From the NCBI GenBank assembly GCA_945871335.1, contig CAMBWM010000086.1, positions 1 through 9,057 on the forward strand: 9,057 nt of DNA, written 5' to 3'. Origin of the DNA: Polaromonas sp. YR568 (GTDB taxonomy: Bacteria; Pseudomonadota; Gammaproteobacteria; Burkholderiales; Burkholderiaceae). This document shows positions 1 to 6,267 of the stretch, piece by piece (position 1 is the stretch's first letter; every line of letters begins with the position of its first letter). The notes below the pieces were generated by a model. The model was not told the origin of the DNA and searched no databases. It saw only the letters and a list, made by a program, of their open reading frames with translations. A program made the translations under genes and the position numbers.

Positions 1-119
1 AGCAGTTCATCAAGGCGGTGCACGACTACATCGTCTGGTACAACGAAAAGAGAATCAAGATCTCGCTGGGTTCCCTGAGCCCCATCGAGTACCGCGAAAG
101 TCTGGGATTAATCAACTGA
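1..119 (+). CDS. IS3-family transposase (OrfB), C-terminal fragment
   Basis: The open frame enters from the left edge (first full codon at 3) and stops at TGA 117-119, giving 38 residues beginning QFIKAVHDYIVWYNEKRIK. The pattern YNEKR...LGSLSPIEYR is the hallmark tail of IS3-family DDE transposases (OrfB, integrase core): a Y-N-x-x-R segment followed by L-S-P-x-x-Y-R just before the stop. The rest of the enzyme, including the D-D-E triad, lies outside the window, so intactness cannot be judged. OrfB is normally made as an OrfAB fusion by frameshifting and catalyses cut/copy-out transposition. The stop falls just before the probable terminal inverted repeat, as usual for this family. Subgroup not assigned. 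Confidence 0.85.
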   Translation, partial: QFIKAVHDYIVWYNEKRIKISLGSLSPIEYRESLGLIN

Positions 120-149
120 AATCAGTCCAAGAATTACACCGCATCCCCA
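1..149 (+). mobile_element. Right end of an IS3-family insertion sequence (partial)
   Basis: The transposase tail is followed by a short non-coding stretch, 122-149 (starts TCAGTCCAAG, ends CCGCATCCCCA). Read inward from the edge it begins TGGGGATGCGG and ends CTTGGACTGA, resembling terminal inverted repeats of IS3-family elements, which usually start TG and end CA. I therefore place the element boundary at about 149. The left inverted repeat and target duplication are outside the window, so the boundary and any 3-4 bp duplication (which would start TAT at 150) cannot be verified here. Confidence 0.6.
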
Positions 150-155
150 TATAGT
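150..155 (+). promoter_or_regulatory. Possible -10 box between the IS end and the large repeat gene
   Basis: TATAGT matches the sigma-70 -10 consensus at 5 of 6 positions and lies 33 bp ahead of the ATG at 188. The hexamer 17 bp upstream (127-132, CCAAGA) is a poor -35 and would lie inside the IS terminal repeat. If used, transcription would start near 162 with a leader of about 25 nt. Only 38 bp separate the IS end from the start codon, so any promoter further upstream must lie within or beyond the insertion sequence. Weak prediction. Confidence 0.3.
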
Positions 156-176
156 GATTTTTTAAGAGCATTCACC

Positions 177-182
177 AAGAGG
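177..182 (+). promoter_or_regulatory. Ribosome binding site of the large repeat protein
   Basis: AAGAGG lies 5 nt before the ATG at 188 and supports that start. The reading frame from there runs uninterrupted to 3667. Confidence 0.6.
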
Positions 183-187
183 TTCAC

Positions 188-3100
188 ATGGCCACAGATG
201 CAGAACTAGCAGCGGCAGCTGCAGCAGCGGTAGCAGCAGCAGCTGCTGCAGCTGCACCACCAGCACCAGGGGCACCAGCGTCAGCACAAGGAGGCTTCCC
301 GCCACCGCCACCAAACCCTGGCAATAACCAATATATCCCGCCACCGCCACCAAACCAATTAAACCAATATTTTCCGCCCGGGGTCCCCAACCCTGGCAAT
401 AACCAATTTAACCAAAATTTTCCGCAGCCTGCGCCGGTAGTACCCGTTTACCCCACCCGTTTCAATACACCTGCAGAGGCCATTGCTTTCGCGCAAGCCA
501 ACGGGCAAGGGCAGTTGACGGTGGGTGCAGATGGCTCGACCACCAACCGCTTTGGCGAAAAGATGGTCTATGACTCATCGGGCAACTTGGCACCCGCACC
601 TAGGACTACGCCGCTTGTCGTTAACCCGATGCCTAACCCAGCACCGGGATCACCCGTTAACCCCGGCAGTTTCAATGACCCCGCTCAGGCCGTTGCTTAC
701 GCGATAGCCAATGGGCAAGGGCCGATGACACCCGCACAGGCCGTTGCTTACGCTATGGCCAACGGGCAAGGGGGGTTGAGGGTGGGTGCCGATGGAGTTT
801 TCATCAACAGCGATGGCCAAAGGATGGTCTTTGACGCATCGGGCAACTCGGCACCAGGAACTACTTTTAACCCGTTGCCGGTGCCGAATCCGGCACCGGT
901 AATGCCCGTTTACAACAGCCGTTTCAATACACCCGCAGAGGCAGTTGCTTACGCGCAAGCCAACGGGCAAGGGCAGTTGTCGGTGGGTGCCGATGGAATG
1001 ATCACCAATCGCAATGGCGAAAGGATGGTCTATGACTCATCGGGCAATTTGGCACCCGCACCTGTGTTTAACCCGATGCCGATCCCGGCACCGGTAATGC
1101 CCGTTTACCCCAGCCGTTTCAATACACCCGCAGAGGCCATTGCTTATGGGCAAGCCAACGGGCAAGGGCCGTTGAAGATGGGTACCGATGGAACAATCAC
1201 CAACAGCAATGGCCAAAAGATGGTCTTTGACTCAGATGGCAACTTGGCACCCGGACCTGTGGCACCTTTTTATGTGCCGCCTGCCTTTAACCCGATGCCT
1301 ATGCCAGCACCGGCAATACCCGTTTACCCCAGTCGTTTTAAGACACCTGAAGAGGCCATTGCTTACGCTCAAGCCAACGGGCAAGGGCAGTTGAAGGTGA
1401 CTGCCGATGGCACCACCATCAACCGCTTTGGCGAAAAGATGGTCTATGACTCATCGGGCAACTTGGCACCCGCACCTATGTTTAACCCGATGCCGACCCC
1501 GGCACCGGTAATGCCCGTTTACAACAGCCGTTTCAATACACCCGCAGAGGCCATTGCTTACGCGCAAGCCAACGGGCAAGGGCAGTTGACGATGGGTACC
1601 GATGGAATGATCACCAATCGCATGGGCGAAAAGATGGTCTTTGACTCATCGGGCAACTTGGCGCCCGCACCTAAGTATGTGCCGCCTGTGTTTAACCCGA
1701 TGCCGGTATTACCCGTTTACGCCAGTCGTTTCAAGACACCCGAAGAGGCCGTTGCTTACGCGCAAGCCAACGGGCAAGGGCAGTTGACGTTGGCACCCGA
1801 TGGCTCAACCACCAACCGCTTTGGCCAGAGGATGATATTTGACTCAGACGGCAACTTGGCACCCGGACCTATGTTTGCCCCGTTGCCGGTATTACCCGTT
1901 TTCACCAACCGTTTCAATACACCCGCAGATGCCATTGCTCATGCGCAAGCCAACGGGCAAGGGCAGTTAAAGATGGGTGCTGATGGAATGATCACCAATC
2001 GCATGGGCGAAAAGATGGTCTTTGACTCATTTGGCAACTTGGCGCCGCAGCCCATGTCAAATTTATTCAATGGCGGACCAACTTCTTCGATTTCTGGGCT
2101 GGCTCCCACTGAATTGAAAAATCTGTACAGCCAAGTCGGCGATGCGATGTACGCGCCAGGGTTTAACTATGCTGCCCACATTGCAGCCAATACCGCAGGC
2201 GGTGTATTTAAAGCGCCGGTGTATATGGTGGCTGACACTTCTAAATTAATACCAATGCCTGTGGCTGGAAGTGCCGCCTACCAATCTCTTTTGGCTGCAA
2301 CGGGTGGCGCATCGGCAAACCCTGATTTTAATTATGCTGCACATATTGCAGCAACAACCACTCAGTATCGACCTGATTTGAGTCAAGACGATGTAATCCG
2401 GCTAATAAGAGAAACCGGCAGAACAGATGTGATGAATATTGATTTGGCTGCCCATAGGCAATCTACCGGCAGTATGGTCGGCATGGGAAATTATTATGTG
2501 AATCCAGTGGCTGCAAAAGTTGGAGCCGCCTTCATCGAAAATTCTGTTTCATTAAAGTTGCCGCCTGTTGGGTCACCGGCATACAAGGCCTTGTCCGTAA
2601 GCACTGGTGGAGCTTCGGAGAGAGGGTCCTTTAATTATGCCGCGCATGTCGCAGCAACTACAAGCCAATCAGTGCTCAAGACACTTAGCTACTCTGAAGT
2701 GATGACCCTGATCGCTACGACAGGCAAGTCAGACTTCAGCAACTTTGATGTTATTAGCTACCAAGCCGAAAAAGCTTCGGCTGATTTGATGATCAGTCGG
2801 GTAGTCGCTGACCCGGTTAAAACCAATATTGTTTTGCCAGCGGTTGCCAGCGCAGAATATCAAAACGTTCTGAAAGAAACAGGGCTAACTGATTTGTCAG
2901 CTGTTGATTACGCTGCATATTTAAGTGCGAAGCATGTTAGCAACTTGGCAGTAGCTACACTGCAAGGTTCTGATACTGATGACGTTATTATTGCCAACCC
3001 TACTGACAAAAAGACTATTTTTGTGTTGGGTCAGGGTAACGATGTGGTAACAGCAACGGACAGTCCGGATATTATTATTGGCGGAGCCGGTAACGACATA

Positions 3101-3667
3101 CTCGACGGGGGTAAGGGCTTAGACAAGGCGATTTTTAATGGCGACTCTAAGTCATATAAATTAACGCTCAACCAAGACGGCACGGTTGTTGTTGCGGATA
3201 CAAATACAACAAGAGATGGTGTTGACCAACTCAAAGGGGTAGAGCGTATTAGCTTTACAGATACATCCTTGGCATTTGATATTAATGGAAATGCAGGGGC
3301 AAGTTATCGTTTGTACAAAGCGGCTTTTGGTCGACAACCCGACTCTGGTGGTTTGGGATACTGGATGCATAATTTAGACAAAGGCGCAGACTTGGCTAAA
3401 GACGTCGCCAGCGGGTTCATCAACAGCAAAGAGTTTCAGTCTTTGTATGGCGAGAACACAAGCAACGCCACATTTATTGCAAACCTTTATCAAAATGTTC
3501 TCAAGCGTACCCCTGACGCTGATGGCTATGCATACTGGGACAAGACTTTACTTTCAGGTGCGAACCGCGCAAACATCCTGACTAACTTCTCGGATTCCAA
3601 CGAGAACATTGAGCAAGTATCTTCACTTGTAGCCAACGGTATTGCCTATACAGAATACGTTGGTTGA
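188..3667 (+). CDS. Large repeat-containing RTX/DUF4214 protein, probable type I-secreted surface or extracellular protein
   Basis: 1159 residues with no cysteine and only two Trp. In order: poly-Ala tract (A8-A14, V, A16-A23); Pro/Asn-rich segment with repeated PPPPPN and PNPGNNQ (about 36-83); eight 48-residue units (91-622) joined by linkers like FNPMPxPAPVMPVY; a second repeat zone (about 640-915) of about six units of the type YxxLLxxTGGAS...FNYAAHIAA; a hemolysin-type Ca-binding segment (GQGNDVV at 948-954, GGAGNDILDGGKGLD at 964-978); a beta-rich link with DGVDQLKGVERISF; and DUF4214 (about 1036-1137, motifs YRLYKAAFGRQPD, GYW, EF, LYQNVLKRTPDADGYAYW). There is no N-terminal signal peptide. 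Known RTX/DUF4214 proteins are commonly exported by type I systems using an uncleaved C-terminal signal; export here is inferred, and no ABC/MFP genes are nearby. The 48-residue unit matches no domain I can name. Its role (adhesin, S-layer-like or matrix protein) is unknown. The second half is more AT-rich than glmS. An IS end lies 38 bp upstream; glmS converges 68 bp downstream. Confidence 0.85.
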   Translation: MATDAELAAAAAAAVAAAAAAAAPPAPGAPASAQGGFPPPPPNPGNNQYIPPPPPNQLNQYFPPGVPNPGNNQFNQNFPQPAPVVPVYPTRFNTPAEAIAFAQANGQGQLTVGADGSTTNRFGEKMVYDSSGNLAPAPRTTPLVVNPMPNPAPGSPVNPGSFNDPAQAVAYAIANGQGPMTPAQAVAYAMANGQGGLRVGADGVFINSDGQRMVFDASGNSAPGTTFNPLPVPNPAPVMPVYNSRFNTPAEAVAYAQANGQGQLSVGADGMITNRNGERMVYDSSGNLAPAPVFNPMPIPAPVMPVYPSRFNTPAEAIAYGQANGQGPLKMGTDGTITNSNGQKMVFDSDGNLAPGPVAPFYVPPAFNPMPMPAPAIPVYPSRFKTPEEAIAYAQANGQGQLKVTADGTTINRFGEKMVYDSSGNLAPAPMFNPMPTPAPVMPVYNSRFNTPAEAIAYAQANGQGQLTMGTDGMITNRMGEKMVFDSSGNLAPAPKYVPPVFNPMPVLPVYASRFKTPEEAVAYAQANGQGQLTLAPDGSTTNRFGQRMIFDSDGNLAPGPMFAPLPVLPVFTNRFNTPADAIAHAQANGQGQLKMGADGMITNRMGEKMVFDSFGNLAPQPMSNLFNGGPTSSISGLAPTELKNLYSQVGDAMYAPGFNYAAHIAANTAGGVFKAPVYMVADTSKLIPMPVAGSAAYQSLLAATGGASANPDFNYAAHIAATTTQYRPDLSQDDVIRLIRETGRTDVMNIDLAAHRQSTGSMVGMGNYYVNPVAAKVGAAFIENSVSLKLPPVGSPAYKALSVSTGGASERGSFNYAAHVAATTSQSVLKTLSYSEVMTLIATTGKSDFSNFDVISYQAEKASADLMISRVVADPVKTNIVLPAVASAEYQNVLKETGLTDLSAVDYAAYLSAKHVSNLAVATLQGSDTDDVIIANPTDKKTIFVLGQGNDVVTATDSPDIIIGGAGNDILDGGKGLDKAIFNGDSKSYKLTLNQDGTVVVADTNTTRDGVDQLKGVERISFTDTSLAFDINGNAGASYRLYKAAFGRQPDSGGLGYWMHNLDKGADLAKDVASGFINSKEFQSLYGENTSNATFIANLYQNVLKRTPDADGYAYWDKTLLSGANRANILTNFSDSNENIEQVSSLVANGIAYTEYVG
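209..256 (+). repeat. GCN triplet tract encoding poly-alanine
   Basis: Sixteen consecutive codons, fifteen of them Ala (GCA/GCT/GCG) with one Val GTA, form a near-perfect GCN microsatellite with many CAGCTG/GCAGCTGC palindromes. It encodes residues 8-23 of the repeat protein. In-frame slippage here would change only the alanine count. A hydrophobic Ala run at the very N-terminus could be mistaken for a signal-peptide core, but no positive N-region precedes it (MATDAEL is acidic). Confidence 0.8.
458..2053 (+). repeat. Eight tandem 48-residue coding repeats with Pro-rich linkers
   Basis: Unit cores start at 458, 668 (variant), 920, 1115, 1334, 1529, 1727 and 1910 (protein residues 91, 161, 245, 310, 383, 448, 514, 575). 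The consensus begins RFNTPAEAIAYAQANGQG, continues QLxxGxDGxxTNRxGEKMV, and ends YDSSGNLAPAP. Linkers vary from 13 to 25 residues and share FNPMP..PV.PVY. DNA is strongly conserved as well: CAAGCCAACGGGCAAGGG is identical in seven units and occurs in altered form in the second. Units 5 and 7 share KTPEEA and a preceding YVPP.FNPMP linker, hinting that unit-plus-linker blocks were duplicated. Such an array could expand or contract by recombination; that is inference. Confidence 0.9.
677..778 (+). repeat. 51-bp tandem duplication inside the second unit
   Basis: Residues 164-180 (DPAQAVAYAIANGQGPM) and 181-197 (TPAQAVAYAMANGQGGL) are back-to-back copies of 17 codons, 677-727 and 728-778. Twelve or more of the 17 residues match and much of the DNA is the same. 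The second unit is thus lengthened by an extra copy of its helical first half. It is in frame and does not disrupt the gene. Confidence 0.85.
2105..2935 (+). repeat. Second coding repeat family (about six FNYAAH-type units)
   Basis: Within the large protein, residues about 640-915 hold degenerate units of roughly 30 residues: a helix with L/Y positions, TG(G/K/R/L), a short polar turn, then (F/I/V)(N/D)YAAH-like and a second Ala-rich helix. Clear copies: GFNYAAHIAA at 658-667, TGGASANPDFNYAAHIAA at 705-722, TGRTDVMNIDLAAH at 743-756, TGGASERGSFNYAAHVAA at 806-823, TGKSDFSNFDVISY at 845-858, TGLTDLSAVDYAAY at 898-911. Odd and even copies differ, suggesting a two-unit period. The outer limits are approximate. 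I do not recognise a named domain. Confidence 0.6.
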
Positions 3668-3735
3668 AAGCCCAGGTATTTAGTGCAACTGTGAGTGGTT
3701 CTGACAGTCCAGGCTGATTGAAAACCGGGGCAAGA

Positions 3736-5586
3736 TCACTCCACCGTCACACTCTTGGCCAGGTTACGGGGCTTGTCCACATCGGTTCCGCGTGCGCAGG
3801 CCGTGTGATAAGCCAGCAATTGCAGCGGCACCACATGCAGCATGGGGCTGAGCGGGCCGTAGTGTTCGGGCATACGGATGACGTGGATGCCTTCGCCGTT
3901 TTCTATTTTGGTGTCGGCGTCGGCCAGCACGTAGAGCACGCCGCCCCGGGCGCGCACCTCTTGCAGGTTGCTTTTGAGCTTTTCGAGCAGGCTGTCGTTG
4001 GGCGCCACGGTGACCACCGGCATGGCGCTGGTGACCAAGGCGAGCGGGCCGTGTTTGAGTTCGCCGGCGGGGTAGGCCTCGGCGTGTATGTAGCTGATTT
4101 CTTTGAGCTTGAGCGCGCCTTCCATGGCGATCGGGTAGTGCAGACCACGCCCTAAAAAGAGCGCGTTTTCCATCTTCGCAAAGTCTTCTGACCAGCTGAT
4201 GATTTGCGGCTCCAGCGCCAGCACGGCTTGCAGCGCGGCGGGCAGGTGGCGCATGGCTTTGAGGTGCGCCGCTTCCGCTTCATCGCTAAGCCGGCCCTTG
4301 CTTTGCGCCAGTGCCAGCGTCAACAAAAACAAGCCGGCCAGTTGCGCGGTGAAGGCCTTGGTTGAGGCCACGCCGATCTCTACGCCGGCGCGCGTGATGT
4401 AAGCCAGCTTGCACTCGCGCACCATGGCCGAGGTGGCCACATTGCAAATGGTCAGGGTTTGCGTCATGCCCAGGCTTTGCGCGTGGCGCAGCGCAGCCAG
4501 GGTGTCGGCGGTTTCGCCGCTTTGCGTGATGGTGACCACCAGTGTGCGCGGGTTGGGCACGCTGGTGCGGTAGCGGTATTCACTGGCCACTTCGACCTGC
4601 GTGGGAATGCCGGCAATGTCTTCCAGCCAGTACTTGGCGGTGCAGCCGCTGTAGTAACTGGTGCCGCAGGCCAGGATCAGCACCGAGTCAATGTCTTTGA
4701 AGGTGCGGAAGGCGCCGTCGCCAAACAGCTCGGGCACGATGGCGTTGACGCCTTCAAGCGTGTCGGCAATGGCGCGCGGTTGTTCAAAAATTTCTTTTTG
4801 CATGTAGTGGCGGTAAGGCCCGAGTTCGGCCGCGCCGCTGTGCGCCTGCACGGTCTTGACTTCGCACGTCACCGCCTTGTGCTGGCGGTCTATAACCCAG
4901 TATTTGCCCAGTTGCATGTCCACCAGGTCACCCTCTTCCAGGTACACAATCTGGTCGGTCACGCCGGCTAACGCCATGGCGTCGCTGGCCAGAAAGTTTT
5001 CGCTGTGGTCTTTGCCCACGCCCAGAATCAGCGGCGAGCCGGCACGTGCGCCGACCACGCGCTGCGGTTCGTCTTTGCAAAAAGCGGCAATGGCGTACGC
5101 GCCGTGCAGCTGCGCGACGGCGGCTTTGAGTGCTTCAAACAAGTCACCGTCGTACAGGCTGTCCATCAGGTGCACGATGACTTCGGTGTCGGTCTGGCTT
5201 TGAAACACGTAGCCCTTGGCTTGCAGGGCGGCGCGCAGCTCGTCGTGGTTTTCGATGATGCCGTTGTGCACCAACGCCACCCGGCCCGGACGGGTATCGG
5301 CGTCGGCGCCCGTACCGTGGCTGAAATGCGGGTGCGCGTTGTGCACCGCCGGCGCGCCGTGCGTGGCCCAGCGCGTGTGCGCAATGCCGGTTCCGCCTTC
5401 AATGTGCTCAGCGCTGACTTGCGCCTGCAACTCGGCCACGCGCGAGGTGCTTCGCGCGCGCTGCAGGCCGCCTGCATACACCGCTACGCCGCAGGAGTCA
5501 TAACCGCGGTATTCGAGCCGCTGCAGGCCCTGCACGAGGACGGAAACGATATTGCGGTTAGAAACCGCGGCGACGATGCCACACAT
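3736..5586 (-). CDS. glmS: Glutamine--fructose-6-phosphate aminotransferase (isomerizing), GlmS
   Basis: 616 residues, close to the 609 of E. coli GlmS. It makes glucosamine-6-phosphate from fructose-6-phosphate and glutamine in the cytoplasm, the first step towards UDP-GlcNAc for peptidoglycan and LPS. The protein starts [10 protein letters not shown], so Met removal exposes the nucleophile Cys2; this fixes the start. The glutaminase domain (2 to about 225) has [19 protein letters not shown] (107-109) and QTDTE (D133). The linker [11 protein letters not shown] is canonical. SIS domain 1 has CGTSYYSG (308-314) and [12 protein letters not shown] domain 2 has [17 protein letters not shown] and ELKHGPLAL. 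By alignment with E. coli, E496, H512 and K611 correspond to the catalytic Glu488, His504 and Lys603. The C-terminus [11 protein letters not shown] is typical. SD AGGAG (5598-5594) is 7 nt from the ATG. No glmS ribozyme-type leader is visible in the 148-bp upstream spacer. Intact housekeeping gene. Confidence 0.98.
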   Translation of the reverse strand: MCGIVAAVSNRNIVSVLVQGLQRLEYRGYDSCGVAVYAGGLQRARSTSRVAELQAQVSAEHIEGGTGIAHTRWATHGAPAVHNAHPHFSHGTGADADTRPGRVALVHNGIIENHDELRAALQAKGYVFQSQTDTEVIVHLMDSLYDGDLFEALKAAVAQLHGAYAIAAFCKDEPQRVVGARAGSPLILGVGKDHSENFLASDAMALAGVTDQIVYLEEGDLVDMQLGKYWVIDRQHKAVTCEVKTVQAHSGAAELGPYRHYMQKEIFEQPRAIADTLEGVNAIVPELFGDGAFRTFKDIDSVLILACGTSYYSGCTAKYWLEDIAGIPTQVEVASEYRYRTSVPNPRTLVVTITQSGETADTLAALRHAQSLGMTQTLTICNVATSAMVRECKLAYITRAGVEIGVASTKAFTAQLAGLFLLTLALAQSKGRLSDEAEAAHLKAMRHLPAALQAVLALEPQIISWSEDFAKMENALFLGRGLHYPIAMEGALKLKEISYIHAEAYPAGELKHGPLALVTSAMPVVTVAPNDSLLEKLKSNLQEVRARGGVLYVLADADTKIENGEGIHVIRMPEHYGPLSPMLHVVPLQLLAYHTACARGTDVDKPRNLAKSVTVE

Positions 5587-5593
5587 AAGCCAG

Positions 5594-5598
5594 CTCCT
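5594..5598 (-). promoter_or_regulatory. Shine-Dalgarno of glmS
   Basis: On the minus strand AGGAG precedes the ATG (5586-5584) by 7 nt, a near-ideal site that agrees with the MCGIV start required for the N-terminal nucleophile enzyme. Confidence 0.8.
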
Positions 5599-5734
5599 GG
5601 GTTCAGATCAAATCAGATCAAGAAGCTGATGGTACGTTTGTATATATTTTTAATATGATCAAAATATTGTAATTAAAGGAATAAAATTCCACTAAACTTG
5701 ATAAATTGAATTAAATTTCATAAATTTTATTTAT
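5599..5734. promoter_or_regulatory. AT-rich divergent promoter region between glmS and the Lrp-type regulator
   Basis: The spacer is far more AT-rich than the genes around it. It contains 8-bp direct repeats TCAGATCA at 5603-5610 and 5613-5620 (10-bp phase), an inverted repeat AATAT-N7-ATATT at 5652-5668, an inverted repeat GGAAT-AAA-ATTCC at 5678-5690 and an odd palindrome ATAAATTTTAT at 5720-5730. Lrp/AsnC proteins typically bind AT-rich, degenerate dyads and often control the divergent neighbour, so one or more of these may be binding sites. A glmS promoter must lie here, but no single -35/-10 pair on the minus strand stands out. Confidence 0.55.
5698..5726 (+). promoter_or_regulatory. Candidate sigma-70 promoter for the Lrp-type regulator
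   Basis: TTGATA at 5698-5703 (5/6 to the -35 consensus), a 17-bp spacer and TAAATT at 5721-5726 (4/6 to the -10). The expected transcription start is about 5733, one or two bases before the ATG at 5735, implying a leaderless or nearly leaderless transcript. In an AT-rich spacer chance matches are common, so this is a moderate prediction. Confidence 0.4.
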
Positions 5735-6226
5735 ATGGAACAAATAGCGCTTGATGCTACCGACCTTCGCTTGCTCGATGAATTGCAGCAAGACGCCTCG
5801 CTGAGCAACCAGGCACTGGCCGAGCGTTGCCATGTGTCGCCGCCAACTTGCTTGCGACGCGTCAAACGCCTGCGTGATGCGGGCCTGATCGAGCAGCAGA
5901 TCGCGCTGCTTAGCACCGACAAATTGGCCGCCAGCCTGGGCCGCGGCCTCACGGCCCTGACCGAGATCACGCTGGACCGGCAAGGCAACCAAGAAGCGCT
6001 GGCATTCGAAGCGCGCGTGGTGGAAGACGCCGCCGTGCAGCAGTGCTACCGCGTCTCGCCCGGGCCTGACTTTGTGCTGGTGGTGCATGTGGCCGACATG
6101 CCGGCCTACCTGGCGTTGGCGCAGCGGCTTTTCACCAGTGATGCGAATGTGCGCAACGTGAAGTCGTTTTTCAGCATTCACCGCGCCAAGTTCGCGCCGC
6201 GGGTGTTGCTGGGGGCTCTTAATTAA
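5735..6226 (+). CDS. Lrp/AsnC-family transcriptional regulator
   Basis: 163 residues, normal for the family. The N-terminal winged HTH (about 6-55) has the typical LDATDLRLLDELQQDASLSNQALAERCHVSPPTCLRRVKRLRDAGLI; the pattern S-x-x-x-LA-x-x-x-x-(S)-P-x-x-C-L-R-R-V is characteristic. A RAM/AsnC ligand-binding domain follows (about 71-148), including CYRVSPGPDFVLVVHV around 104-119, the position of the glycine-rich ligand and oligomer contact. Such proteins bind amino acids or related small molecules and form dimers to octamers on AT-rich DNA. Ligand and targets cannot be told from sequence. It is divergent from glmS and 41 bp upstream of a hydroxyacid dehydrogenase read in the same direction, so both are candidate targets. 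No Shine-Dalgarno precedes the ATG (upstream bases are TTTTATTTAT), yet the N-terminus aligns well with the family, so the start is probably right. Confidence 0.93.
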   Translation: MEQIALDATDLRLLDELQQDASLSNQALAERCHVSPPTCLRRVKRLRDAGLIEQQIALLSTDKLAASLGRGLTALTEITLDRQGNQEALAFEARVVEDAAVQQCYRVSPGPDFVLVVHVADMPAYLALAQRLFTSDANVRNVKSFFSIHRAKFAPRVLLGALN

Positions 6227-6233
6227 CCTTGGG

Positions 6234-6261
6234 CTTTTAAATTTTGACTTTTAACTTTGGA
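6234..6261 (+). repeat. Tandem imperfect 14-bp repeat in the regulator-dehydrogenase gap
   Basis: CTTTTAAATTTTGA (6234-6247) is followed directly by CTTTTAACTTTGGA (6248-6261), identical at 12 of 14 positions. It fills most of the 41-bp gap and its last bases (GGA) form the only, weak ribosome-binding match for the ATG at 6268. Whether it is regulatory or just low-complexity sequence is unknown. Confidence 0.6.
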
Positions 6262-6267
6262 CATTGA

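Noticed and set aside
188..280. Sec signal peptide at the N-terminus of the repeat protein
   Set aside because: The start is acidic (MATDAEL), lacks a positive N-region, and the Ala run passes straight into Pro-rich sequence. The RTX/DUF4214 tail points to C-terminal, type I export instead.
162..399. Minus-strand open frames rich in Leu or Gly/Ala opposite the poly-Ala tract
   Set aside because: They are by-products of the GCN and CCN triplet runs; the plus-strand gene accounts for the sequence.
458..2053. Regularly spaced repeats that might suggest a CRISPR array
   Set aside because: The period is 65-84 codons, repeats are long and coding, the frame stays open throughout, and the 'spacers' encode related Pro-rich linkers.
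3668..3735. Possible terminator between the convergent repeat gene and glmS (ACTGT 3688-3692 / ACAGT 3704-3708)
   Set aside because: Only 5 bp of stem with an 11-nt loop and no T-run on either side; not convincing.
3718..5658. Several long open frames on the plus strand opposite glmS (3718-4155, 4459-4971, 4856-5203, 5005-5658)
   Set aside because: glmS is complete with all family motifs on the minus strand. The opposite frames are low-complexity, Val/Gly/Ala/His-rich translations typical of antisense shadows in GC-rich DNA.
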